Below, piece by piece: positions 35,198 through 43,452 of a stretch of DNA of 64,000 nt. Position 1 is the stretch's first letter. The number at the start of each line of letters is the position of its first letter. Under the pieces are notes generated by a model. That model made no database searches. It was not told where the DNA came from and saw only the letters and a program-made list of their open reading frames with translations. The translations under genes were made by a program, and so were the position numbers. The stretch spans positions 62,001 through 126,000 of the forward strand of contig NZ_JROG01000007.1 of NCBI RefSeq assembly GCF_000786215.1. Reading direction: 5' to 3'. The DNA is from Sphingomonas sp. 35-24ZXX. Its GTDB lineage: Bacteria > Pseudomonadota > Alphaproteobacteria > Sphingomonadales > Sphingomonadaceae.

Positions 35198-36364
35198 ATG
35201 CGACGTTTTCCGGTGCGGCGGCTGGCCGATTGCCACACGGTCGATGATTTTCGCGAACTCGCGCGCAAGAAGCTGCCCTATCCGGTGTTCCATTATATCG
35301 ATGGCGCCGCCGACGACGAGGTCACGCGCAACCGCAACACCACGGCCTACGAGGAATGCGACCTCGTTCCCAATGTGCTCGCGGGCGTGGCGGATATCGA
35401 CATGTCGACAACGCTGATGGGGCGCAAGATCGACATGCCGCTGTTCCTCTCCCCCACTGCACTGCAACGCCTGTTCCACTGGCGCGGCGAGAAAGCGGTC
35501 GGCGCGGCGGCGGAAAAGTTCGGCACCTTTTTCGGCATCTCCTCGCTCGCCACCGTCAGCCTGGCCGAGATCGGCGACAGCATCGCCAGCCCCAAATTGT
35601 TCCAGCTCTACGTCCACAAGGACAAAGGCCTGAACGCCGCGCTGATCCAGGCAGCCAAGGCGGCCAAGTTCGATGCCTTGGCGCTCACAGTCGACACCAT
35701 CGTCTCGGGCAAGCGCGAACGCTGCCTGCACACCGGCTTCACCTCGCCGCCCAAGCTCACCCCCTCGTCCGCGGCGAGCTTTGCGATGCACCCGCGATGG
35801 ACGCTCAACTATCTGGCGCGCGAGCGGTTCTCGCTGCCCAATCTTGAAAGCCATGTCGCAGCGGGCAGCGACGCGGCAATCTCGGTCGCGGACTATTTCA
35901 ACACCATGCTGGACCAGAACATGGACTGGGCGATGGCCGAGGACATCCGCAAGGCCTGGGACGGCCCGTTCTGCCTCAAGGGCATCATGAGCGTCGAGGA
36001 CGCGCGCCGCGCGGTCGCGATCGGGGCGACCGCGATCATGGTGTCCAACCATGGCGGTCGGCAACTCGACGGCAGCCGCGCGCCGTTCGACCAGCTCGCC
36101 GAGATCGTCGATGCGGTCGGCGACAGGATCGAGGTGATCTGCGATGGCGGCATCACCCGTGGCACGCATGTTTTGAAGGCGCTGAGCGTCGGCGCCAAGG
36201 CGTGTTCGGGCGGGCGGCTGTACCTCTATGCGCTCGCCGCCGGGGGGCAGCGCGGTGTCGAGCGGACCCTGAGCAATCTGCGCGGCGAGATCGAACGCGG
36301 CATGAAGCTGATGGGGGCGACCCGGCTTGATCAGCTGGGGCGCGACAACCTGCGCTGGCGCTGA
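35198..36364 (+). CDS. FMN-dependent alpha-hydroxy acid dehydrogenase (LldD type)
   Basis: The 388-residue enzyme belongs to the L-lactate dehydrogenase/glycolate oxidase family. Key features: F-H-Y-I-D-G-A-A-D-D-E near the start, P-L-F-L-S-P-T-A-L, a Lys in C-L-K-G-I-M, the catalytic His near residue 285 in S-N-H-G-G-R-Q-L-D, and the FMN phosphate loop D-G-G-I-T-R-G. It oxidises lactate or a related 2-hydroxy acid at the membrane. The ATG at 35198 is chosen, as the upstream ORF contains part of the REP-like palindrome. Its stop directly abuts the convergent gspH stop. Confidence 0.9.
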   Translation: MRRFPVRRLADCHTVDDFRELARKKLPYPVFHYIDGAADDEVTRNRNTTAYEECDLVPNVLAGVADIDMSTTLMGRKIDMPLFLSPTALQRLFHWRGEKAVGAAAEKFGTFFGISSLATVSLAEIGDSIASPKLFQLYVHKDKGLNAALIQAAKAAKFDALALTVDTIVSGKRERCLHTGFTSPPKLTPSSAASFAMHPRWTLNYLARERFSLPNLESHVAAGSDAAISVADYFNTMLDQNMDWAMAEDIRKAWDGPFCLKGIMSVEDARRAVAIGATAIMVSNHGGRQLDGSRAPFDQLAEIVDAVGDRIEVICDGGITRGTHVLKALSVGAKACSGGRLYLYALAAGGQRGVERTLSNLRGEIERGMKLMGATRLDQLGRDNLRWR

Positions 36365-36901
36365 CTATTTGGGGCGACCGACCTCGCCGGTTGCGCTGAT
36401 CACGATCCGGTCGCTGTTGGCACCGCGCGAGAGCAGCACGGTGACCGGCATGTTGGGCAGGCCCGTGCTGTCGAACCAGAAGCGCGCGCGTGATGGCGCT
36501 GCGGCTGCGGGGTCCGCGCCTGGAGGCACCACCGTTTCCGCTGCCTCGCCCTCGATTCGCGCCATGGTCCCCGGCTTCCAGTCACGGTTCGCAAGCGTGC
36601 GCGCGTTCAGCGGCACCCATTGCCGGTCCTGCCGCACATCGAAGCCATAGCCCGAAGGCGCGATCCACACCGCGATGGGGCGCGCGCTCACCACCGCCTC
36701 GTCACGCGCCGCCGCGACGCGCGCGGCAAAGCGGTCGGCATCTTCGGAGAGCGCCGCGCTGTCGCCGGGAATCAAAAGCACCACCGCGCCTGCCACCAGC
36801 CCGATGATGAACAGCACCACCATCAGCTCGATCAGGGTGAAGCCGTTCCTGAAATCCTTCCCCAGCTTGCTGGGGAGGGGTTTTGAGGGCTCAAGCCCCA
36901 T
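36365..36901 (-). CDS. gspH: type II secretion pseudopilin GspH
   Basis: The 178-residue minor pseudopilin has a prepilin cleavage site after Gly20, followed by F-T-L-I-E with the conserved Glu at +5 and a hydrophobic helix (L-M-V-V-L-F-I-I-G-L-V). The C-terminal domain is beta-rich. It starts inside gspG (11-base overlap). The leader of 20 residues is partly encoded by a palindromic repeat (36856-36879). It is the last gsp gene here; gspI, J and K, which normally follow, are absent. Confidence 0.85.
   Translation of the reverse strand: MGLEPSKPLPSKLGKDFRNGFTLIELMVVLFIIGLVAGAVVLLIPGDSAALSEDADRFAARVAAARDEAVVSARPIAVWIAPSGYGFDVRQDRQWVPLNARTLANRDWKPGTMARIEGEAAETVVPPGADPAAAAPSRARFWFDSTGLPNMPVTVLLSRGANSDRIVISATGEVGRPK
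36856..36879. repeat. palindromic repeat inside the gspH leader
   Basis: CCTTCCCCAGC (36856-36866) pairs with GCTGGGGAGGG (36869-36879) around a two-base centre, with one G-T pair. This is the type of short palindrome found between genes in sphingomonads, but here it encodes residues 8-16 of the GspH leader peptide. Confidence 0.55.
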
Positions 36902-37373
36902 CGGCGGTGATGTCCGCATTCTCGTTCTCGCCGCCAGGCGCGCCATCGGCACCCAGCGAATAGAGATCGAACGCGCCGGTCGTGCCGGGGCTGATATACT
37001 GATAGGGGCGGCCCCAGGGGTCCTGCGGCAGCTTCTTGATATACCCACCGCTGCGATAGCGCCCCGGCTGCGCCAGCGTCGGCGGCGCGGTGATCAGCGC
37101 ATTCAGGCCCTCGGCCGAACCCGGATAGGCAAGATTGTCGAGCCGGTACATCTCGAGCGCCTGGCTCAAGGTCGCAATGTCGCTGCGCGCCTTCTCGGTC
37201 ATCGCGCGGTCTTGGCTGGGCAGCACGTTGATGACGACGATCGTCGCCAGCAGACCGATGATGAAGATCACCACCATCAGCTCGACCAGGGTAAATCCGT
37301 TGGCACGCTTGCGCGCCTTGGGCGACAGACGCTTCAACAGCGCGGATCGGATATTCAGCATGTTGGTCCTCAT
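36891..37373 (-). CDS. gspG: type II secretion major pseudopilin GspG
   Basis: The 160-residue protein has a 26-residue basic leader, the prepilin peptidase site G26 | F-T-L-V-E with Glu at +5, a hydrophobic helix, and a C-terminal domain with the family ends P-Q-D-P-W-G-R-P-Y-Q-Y and D-L-Y-S-L-G-A-D-G. GspG builds the pseudopilus that pushes substrates through the secretin. An ATG 12 bases in is an alternative start. It overlaps gspF by 4 bases. Confidence 0.95.
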   Translation of the reverse strand: MRTNMLNIRSALLKRLSPKARKRANGFTLVELMVVIFIIGLLATIVVINVLPSQDRAMTEKARSDIATLSQALEMYRLDNLAYPGSAEGLNALITAPPTLAQPGRYRSGGYIKKLPQDPWGRPYQYISPGTTGAFDLYSLGADGAPGGENENADITADGA

Positions 37374-38575
37374 AAGCCAGTCAGGTTTTGCAGCTGCAGG
37401 ATCGGCAGCAGGATCGACAGGATGATCAGGGCGACTGCCCCGCCCATCACCACGATGATGGCGGGTTCGAGCAGCGCCATCGCGGTGGAGGTGAAGTTGC
37501 GGAACTCCCGCTCCAGATAATCGGCCGCGCGCTCCAGCATGGTGTCAAGCTGGCCTGCGCTCTCGCCGCTGGCGACAAGATACACCAGCAGAGGCGGAAA
37601 TGTCCCCGCATTTCGCAGCGCGGCAGACAGCGAACCGCCCGAACGGATCGCCTCGACGGCCTCTTCCAGCGCTTCGCGCAGCACGCTGTTGCGCACCGTG
37701 CGGGTGGTGAGCTTCATGCCCTCGAGCAGCGGCAGGCGGCTCTGCACCATGGTCGACAGCGTCCGCGCGAGCCGCGCCGCGTTCATGTCACGGATCAGCC
37801 GCCCGATGAACGGCAGCTTGAGCACGAAGCTATCGACCCGGTACTTGAACGCGGGCACTTTCATCGCGCGCCAGAAGCCAAGACCTGCCAGCAGCAGCAC
37901 CAGCGCCATCAGCCACCAGTAATCAGCCAGCACGGCGGAAATGCCGATGACGATGCGGGTGATCAGCGGCAGCTGGGTCTGCGCGTTATCGAACTGCTCG
38001 ACCACGCGTGGCACCACCGAGATCATCAGCCCGGCAACAACGCCGATCGCAACCAGCGTGAGGATGATAGGATAGGCAAGCGCGGAGATGAGCTTGCCGC
38101 GCACCTCGGCCTGCTGCTCGAGCAGCGCGGCCAGCCGCTCGGTGATCACCGGCAGCGAGCCCGAGCTTTCGCCCGCGCTGATCATCGCGCGATAGAGCGG
38201 CGGGAAGCTGCGCGGCTCGCGGGCCATGGCCTCGGCGAGCGACTGGCCCTCCATCACGCCGGCATGGACGTTGATCAGCACCTCGCGGGCATTGGCCTTT
38301 TCGGTCTGGCGGCTGATCGTGCGCAGCGCCTCTTCCAAAGGGCTCACACTCATCAGCGACGACATCTGCCGGGTGAACAGGGTCAGTTGCTTGGGGCTCA
38401 ATCGCGCGACGCGCTGGGTCAGGAACGCCTTGCGCGGCGGTGCTGGGGTGACGGTGACGATGTGGAACGCCTTGCGGATCAACGCAGCGCGCGCCTGCGC
38501 ATCGGACGGCGCGCGGATGCGCCCTTCCCGCTCGCGCCCGGCCGAATCGATCACCCGATAGGCAAAGTCAGCCAT
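37370..38575 (-). CDS. gspF: type II secretion inner-membrane platform protein GspF
   Basis: This 401-residue polytopic protein has two GspF cytoplasmic repeats and three main membrane segments. L-T-R-Q-M-S-S-L lies near residue 68, A-G-E-S-S-G in the first repeat and A-S-G-E-S-A-G-Q-L in the second. It anchors the ATPase GspE and the pseudopilus at the inner membrane. It overlaps gspE by 8 bases and gspG by 4. Confidence 0.95.
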   Translation of the reverse strand: MADFAYRVIDSAGREREGRIRAPSDAQARAALIRKAFHIVTVTPAPPRKAFLTQRVARLSPKQLTLFTRQMSSLMSVSPLEEALRTISRQTEKANAREVLINVHAGVMEGQSLAEAMAREPRSFPPLYRAMISAGESSGSLPVITERLAALLEQQAEVRGKLISALAYPIILTLVAIGVVAGLMISVVPRVVEQFDNAQTQLPLITRIVIGISAVLADYWWLMALVLLLAGLGFWRAMKVPAFKYRVDSFVLKLPFIGRLIRDMNAARLARTLSTMVQSRLPLLEGMKLTTRTVRNSVLREALEEAVEAIRSGGSLSAALRNAGTFPPLLVYLVASGESAGQLDTMLERAADYLEREFRNFTSTAMALLEPAIIVVMGGAVALIILSILLPILQLQNLTGL

Positions 38576-40163
38576 CGATCATTTCGGGCGGCACAGGTTC
38601 CGCCTCACGCCGCGAAATGCGGATTGCCTCTTCCGCCGTGGTCTGGCCGGTCCGTACTAGTTCGCGCGCAGCAGATCCCAGGTTCGGCGCGTTGAGGAAG
38701 GCATGTCGGGCGATGATCGCCTCGTCGCCATTGTCGTTGATCAGGCGGCGGATGGTCTCGTCGACCCGCACCGCCTCGAACACGCCGATACGCCCTGCAA
38801 AGCCGGTATGGTTGCACGAATCGCAGCCGACAGGGCGATAGACCACGGTGCCCTTGTCGAAGCCGAGCAGCGAGGCGAGCGATCCATCGGCCTGCACCGG
38901 CTCGCGGCATTCGGGGCACAGCCGCCGCACCAGCCGCTGCGCGACCACCGCGCGCAAGGTCGACGCGAGCAGGAACGGCTCGATCTTCATGTCGCGCATG
39001 CGGGTGATCGCACCGATGGCATCGTTGGTGTGGACGGTGGACAGCACCAGATGCCCGGTCAGCGAGGCCTGCACCGCAATCTCGGCGGTTTCGTGATCGC
39101 GGATTTCGCCGATCATCACCACATCGGGGTCCTGGCGCAGGATGGCGCGAAGGCCCGCGGCAAAGGTCAGGCCGACCTTGGGGTTGACCTGCGTCTGGCC
39201 GACACCCTCGATCGCATATTCGACCGGATCCTCGACGGTCAGCATATTGCGCGAGCCATCGTTGAGCTGCTTCAGGCACGAATAGAGCGTGGTCGTCTTG
39301 CCCGATCCGGTGGGACCCGTGACCAGGATGATGCCATTGGGCTCGGTCAGCGCCTCCGCCAGGATCTTGTGGGTGCGCGGGCTCATGCCCAGCAGCCCCA
39401 GATCCATATTGGCATTTTCCTTGTCGAGCAGGCGCAGCACGACGCGCTCCCCAGCCCGGCTCGGCAATGTCGAAACGCGCACATCGAGCAGCTTGCCACC
39501 GATGGTGAGGCCAATGCGGCCGTCCTGCGGCACGCGACGTTCGGCAATGTCGAGGCGTGCCATCACCTTGATGCGGCTGACGATCACCGGGGCGACATTG
39601 GGCGGCATGCGCAGCTTTTCCTGCAGCACGCCATCCATGCGCATGCGGATGACCAGCCCGGTTTCATAAGGCTCGATATGGATGTCCGACACGCCTTGGC
39701 GCGCGGCCTCGGCGATCACACCGTTGATCAGGCGGATCGCGGGTGCGTCGTCGGCGCTGTCGAGCAGATCTTCGGCGCTGGGCAGATCGCTCGCCAGCAG
39801 TTCCAGATCGCCGCCATCGATGTTCATCGAATGCGCCATCGCGGCGGCATTGCCCTCGACCGCGTAATGATCGGACAGGTAGCGCTCGAACTGCGCGACC
39901 GGGGTCAGCTCGACATCGAACGGCATCGCCAGATAGCGCCTGACTTCAAGCAAGGTGATCGGGTCCGCGCCTTCGCGCAGCGCGACCTTCATCCGTCCGT
40001 CCGCCTCGCCCAGCATGACGACACCGTTGTCGCGGGCGAAGCCATAGGGAATGTCGAGCATCATCCGCGCAAGCGCACGGTCGGGCGCCAGATCGATCGG
40101 CGCATCGGCGATCGCGGCCGGATCGGCGGCTCCCTCGCTCGTATCGCCCTTTCGGATCTTCAT
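38568..40163 (-). CDS. gspE: type II secretion ATPase GspE
   Basis: The 531-residue secretion ATPase has an N-terminal regulatory domain, then Walker A G-P-T-G-S-G-K-T at about residues 283-290, the Asp box and Walker B region V-V-M-I-G-E-I-R-D near 348-356 and the His box around H-T-N-D. A zinc finger lies at C-P-E-C (416-419) and C-D-S-C (447-450). All catalytic parts are present. It powers pseudopilus assembly. It overlaps gspD by 4 bases. Confidence 0.96.
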   Translation of the reverse strand: MKIRKGDTSEGAADPAAIADAPIDLAPDRALARMMLDIPYGFARDNGVVMLGEADGRMKVALREGADPITLLEVRRYLAMPFDVELTPVAQFERYLSDHYAVEGNAAAMAHSMNIDGGDLELLASDLPSAEDLLDSADDAPAIRLINGVIAEAARQGVSDIHIEPYETGLVIRMRMDGVLQEKLRMPPNVAPVIVSRIKVMARLDIAERRVPQDGRIGLTIGGKLLDVRVSTLPSRAGERVVLRLLDKENANMDLGLLGMSPRTHKILAEALTEPNGIILVTGPTGSGKTTTLYSCLKQLNDGSRNMLTVEDPVEYAIEGVGQTQVNPKVGLTFAAGLRAILRQDPDVVMIGEIRDHETAEIAVQASLTGHLVLSTVHTNDAIGAITRMRDMKIEPFLLASTLRAVVAQRLVRRLCPECREPVQADGSLASLLGFDKGTVVYRPVGCDSCNHTGFAGRIGVFEAVRVDETIRRLINDNGDEAIIARHAFLNAPNLGSAARELVRTGQTTAEEAIRISRREAEPVPPEMIDG

Positions 40164-42358
40164 GGCTGGCCTCCATTGATCGGCGGCAGCTGCTCTGCAT
40201 TGCTCGGGGGCAAAGTCGTGCTGTCGAGCGGAGCGCTGCTGGGCATCGCGCGCGGGCTGATCACCTGGTCGGTCGGGCCTGCGGGCGGCGCCACCGGCAC
40301 GTTTGCTCCCAGATAATCGCGCACTATCGTGTCGAGCGAGGGCTCGGCCTTGGGGTTGAACTCGATCTGCGCGGCGCGCACGTAATTGTAGCGGCGCGCG
40401 GCGATGGCCTGCGCGTCCTCGGATGTGCGCAGGATCGTCGGGCGGATGAAGACCATCAGATTGGTCTTGGTCCGCTCCTTGCCGCGCGACTTGAACAGCT
40501 CGCCGATCAGCGGAATATCGCCCAGCAGCGGAATCTTCTGGATCGTCCGCCGCTCGTTGTCGTCGAGCAGACCGCCCAAGGCGATGATTTCGCGGTCCTT
40601 GACCGTGACCGTGGTCTTCACCTCGCGCTTGTTGATGATCAGCTCGTTGAAATCGTTGCTGACCGGGCCGACGATCGAGCTGACCTCCTGCCGGATGTCG
40701 AGCTTGACCTGGTTGCCCGCGTTGATCTGCGGCTTCACCTCCAGCTCGATGCCGACATTCTGGCGCTGGATGGTGCGGAAGGCGTTGTCGAAATTGTTCG
40801 ACAGCGCTTCGCCGGTGCTGATCGGGATCTCCTGACCGAAAAGGATCGAGCCCTGCACATTGTCGTTCACGGTCAGCGACGGGGTCGAGAGGATGTTCGA
40901 CTCGCTGTCTTCCTGCACGGCATTGATGATCGCGCCCAGCACGCGGTTGTTGCCGATATCGGCGGCAAAGCCGGTGTATCCGCCCCGCGCACCCAGAATG
41001 CGGTTGGCCGCGTTCTGCCTCAGGAAGTCGCCCACCGCGCTGTTGGTGCTGGTGGTCACGGTATCGCCGTTGATCACCGTGGTGGTCTCGTCGAGATCAT
41101 TCGCGAGAATGCCGCCCGCGATATCGAGGATATTGGGCGCGACATTCGAGAACGGCGTGACGAGGAACGGAATGTCCTTGCCGCCGATCAGGAACTGGAC
41201 GCCCAGCTCGCGCGCGACGCGGTCCGAAATCTCGACGATGATCGCCTCGACCAGCACCTGCTCCTGGCGGATATCGAGCTGGCGCACCAGCTCGGCGAGC
41301 GAACGCTGGACATCGACCGGTGCGGAAATGATCACCGCATTTGCGCCCTCATAGCGCGTGATTATCGCCGTGCCGCGACCGTTGGAAAGGCCCACCGCGC
41401 CGCCGATCGGAGCAGAGGCCGCTGCTGGCGTCGCGCCATTGGCCGAAGGCGCAGCAGACGCCGCAGCGGCCATCGGCTGGACGCTGCCGCCGCCCTGCCC
41501 GCCGACCATCATCTGCAGCACCGGCACCAGTTGCTCGGCATCGGCGTAATCCAGCCAGATGACGCGGATTTCGCTGCCATTGGCGGCGCGCGCATCCAGC
41601 TCCTTGGCGATCGCCGTCAGCCGCGCGACGGTCGGCGCATCACCGCGGAGCGCGACCGAATTGCTGCTGTCGACCGCCACGACGGAGACCAGAGGCGCAC
41701 CCCCGCCGCCGCCTTCCGCGCCACCACCGGGCGCGGGTGCGAGCTGCTGCAGCGTCATCGCAATCTCGCGCGCGCCGGCATGGCTGAGCGTGATGACCTG
41801 TGTCGTCGCGTTGTCGCGGTCGATCTGGCCGATCAGCGCGCGGATACGGCGGATGTTGTCGGCATAATCGGCGACGACCAAGCTGTTGCCGCTGCGGTTG
41901 GCGGTGATCGATCCCTCGCGGCTGACCAGAGGCCGCAGCGTTTCCACCGCGGTGGTCGCGTCGATCGCGCGCAGGCGGAACACCTCGGTCACGAACTCGT
42001 TCTGCCCGCCGCGGCTGCCGATCCGACCCGGCGCGGATGCTGCGCCATCTGTCGGCTGGATGCGGTAGGCGCCGTTGGCGGTCGGCACCGCGATCAGCCC
42101 GTTGGCGCGCAGCGTGGAGAGGAACACCTCGAAATATTCGCTGCGGCTGAGCGGCCGATCGGTCACGACCGAAACCTTGCCCTGCACACGGCCGTCGATG
42201 ATGAACGTGCGGCCCGTGACCGAGGCTGCGTCCTCAATAAAGGCGCGGACATCGGCGTCGCGCACGTTCAGGCTGTGCTGCGCAAACAGCGGGGATGCCA
42301 GCTGCGTGGCCAGGGCGAGTGCCGCGCCCAGCGCGAAAAGAGAGCTGTGTTTTTTCAT
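40160..42358 (-). CDS. gspD: type II secretion outer-membrane secretin GspD
   Basis: The 732-residue protein has a Sec signal ending L-F-A-Q near residue 27, an N0 domain (V-R-D-A-D-V-R-A-F-I-E-D), N1-N3 ring domains, and the secretin core with V-P-x-L-x-D-I-P-x-I-G-x-L-F, here K-I-P-L-L-G-D-I-P-L-I-G-E-L-F. N3 has a Gly/Ala/Pro-rich insert around residues 300-330. It forms the outer-membrane channel. The open C-terminus with Pro-rich tail lacks a clear pilotin-binding S-domain. It overlaps gspC by 4 bases. Confidence 0.95.
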   Translation of the reverse strand: MKKHSSLFALGAALALATQLASPLFAQHSLNVRDADVRAFIEDAASVTGRTFIIDGRVQGKVSVVTDRPLSRSEYFEVFLSTLRANGLIAVPTANGAYRIQPTDGAASAPGRIGSRGGQNEFVTEVFRLRAIDATTAVETLRPLVSREGSITANRSGNSLVVADYADNIRRIRALIGQIDRDNATTQVITLSHAGAREIAMTLQQLAPAPGGGAEGGGGGAPLVSVVAVDSSNSVALRGDAPTVARLTAIAKELDARAANGSEIRVIWLDYADAEQLVPVLQMMVGGQGGGSVQPMAAAASAAPSANGATPAAASAPIGGAVGLSNGRGTAIITRYEGANAVIISAPVDVQRSLAELVRQLDIRQEQVLVEAIIVEISDRVARELGVQFLIGGKDIPFLVTPFSNVAPNILDIAGGILANDLDETTTVINGDTVTTSTNSAVGDFLRQNAANRILGARGGYTGFAADIGNNRVLGAIINAVQEDSESNILSTPSLTVNDNVQGSILFGQEIPISTGEALSNNFDNAFRTIQRQNVGIELEVKPQINAGNQVKLDIRQEVSSIVGPVSNDFNELIINKREVKTTVTVKDREIIALGGLLDDNERRTIQKIPLLGDIPLIGELFKSRGKERTKTNLMVFIRPTILRTSEDAQAIAARRYNYVRAAQIEFNPKAEPSLDTIVRDYLGANVPVAPPAGPTDQVISPRAMPSSAPLDSTTLPPSNAEQLPPINGGQP

Positions 42359-43260
42359 TTTTCCGGGATGATCAGGGCAATGGGAAGGGTTTCCGTGCCA
42401 CGTTCGATAACAAGCGAGAGGCGTGCGCCCGGGCGGATCTGCCCGGAGAGCGCGGCGCCGTCGGCGGCGGACGCGACCTTGCGACCGTTGATTTCAATCA
42501 CGATGTCGCCGGGCTTGAACCCGGCCTGCGCAAACACCGAACCATCGCCCTTGGGGGTCACCGCAAAGCCGGTCGCGCGGCCGTTTTCGGTGCGCGGTGC
42601 AAAACCGATGCCGCCGGTGATCGCCTCGGGCGTCAGCGGTCCCGGGGCCTGAACCACCGGGGGTGCGCCTGCGCCTGCGGGCGGAGCCGCGCCAAGCGGC
42701 GCATCGCCCACGGTATCCGCTGGTACCGATTGATCGAGAAACAGACTTTCGCGCGCACCACTGCGCTCGATCACGACATGGTCGAACAGCACCTGCACCA
42801 GCTTGACCCCGGGCGATACCTCTTCGCCGACATCGAAGCTGCGCTGGACGCCATCCGATCCGGCAATGATCGCCGAACCACCGCCCGACGCCTCGTTCAT
42901 CCGCAATCCGTAAAGCGTCAGGTCAAGCGAGGTGACCGCTGCGCTGGCATCGCCTGCGGCCGCCGCCCGATCAAAACCGTCGAAGCTCGCGAACAACGCG
43001 GCCCGTGCAGCAGGGGACATCACGTTGGCGGTGCGCGCCTGCCAGTCGCCCAGCGGCGCAATCGGGGTGACGATTGTCCAGACAAGCCGCGCCACCTGGA
43101 TTACCAAAGCCAGCACCAGCAGGGCCCGCAACCAGCCATAAAGGCCCTGGGGCAGAAAGCGCCCAAGCCCGGTGCTCCCGGCTTCGAATCGCGCCGACCG
43201 GAATCGGGAAAGCGAAGCACTGAGGCCGGTCTGCGCGCCATTTTGGGCCGCTGATGCCAC
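42355..43260 (-). CDS. gspC: type II secretion protein GspC
   Basis: The 301-residue bitopic inner-membrane protein has one membrane segment near residues 44-65, a periplasmic homology region (L-D-L-T-L-Y-G-L-R) and a C-terminal PDZ domain (G-F-K-P-G-D-I-V-I-E-I-N-G-R-K-V near residue 260). GspC links the inner platform to the GspD secretin and helps select substrates. It is the first gene of the gspCDEFGH operon. A candidate PhoB operator lies 60 bases upstream, at 43320-43348. Confidence 0.92.
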   Translation of the reverse strand: MASAAQNGAQTGLSASLSRFRSARFEAGSTGLGRFLPQGLYGWLRALLVLALVIQVARLVWTIVTPIAPLGDWQARTANVMSPAARAALFASFDGFDRAAAAGDASAAVTSLDLTLYGLRMNEASGGGSAIIAGSDGVQRSFDVGEEVSPGVKLVQVLFDHVVIERSGARESLFLDQSVPADTVGDAPLGAAPPAGAGAPPVVQAPGPLTPEAITGGIGFAPRTENGRATGFAVTPKGDGSVFAQAGFKPGDIVIEINGRKVASAADGAALSGQIRPGARLSLVIERGTETLPIALIIPEK

Positions 43261-43319
43261 GAATCACTCCCCGTTGCAGGCCGATCCCCATGGCCCTCAG
43301 ACGCTGCTAGGCGCGCTGG

Positions 43320-43348
43320 ATGACGCTTGGATTACCAGTTTGTGACAG
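43320..43348 (-). promoter_or_regulatory. candidate PhoB operator upstream of gspC
   Basis: Read on the minus strand, three 7-base units follow one another with 4-base spacers: CTGTCAC (43348-43342), TGGTAAT (43337-43331) and GCGTCAT (43326-43320). The 11-base period and the T-G-T-C-A core are those of Pho boxes. GTCAC and GTCAT lie exactly 22 bases apart, the same layout as in front of the lipoprotein gene and phoD. Confidence 0.55.
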
Positions 43349-43391
43349 ATATTTGAATGGCCTGTCGCGTTTGCAGGCACAGTCTGGACGC

Positions 43392-43426
43392 AAAAAGGGA
43401 AGCCGGTCGCCACCGGCTCCCCCTTT
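43392..43426 (-). terminator. terminator of the TonB-dependent receptor gene
   Basis: On the minus strand a stem of 13 pairs with a small internal bulge (arms 43394-43407 and 43412-43426) is followed by TTTTT. It lies 27 bases after the receptor stop codon. Confidence 0.75.
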
Positions 43427-43452
43427 GCAGGTCTATCGGCAAGGATGCGCGA

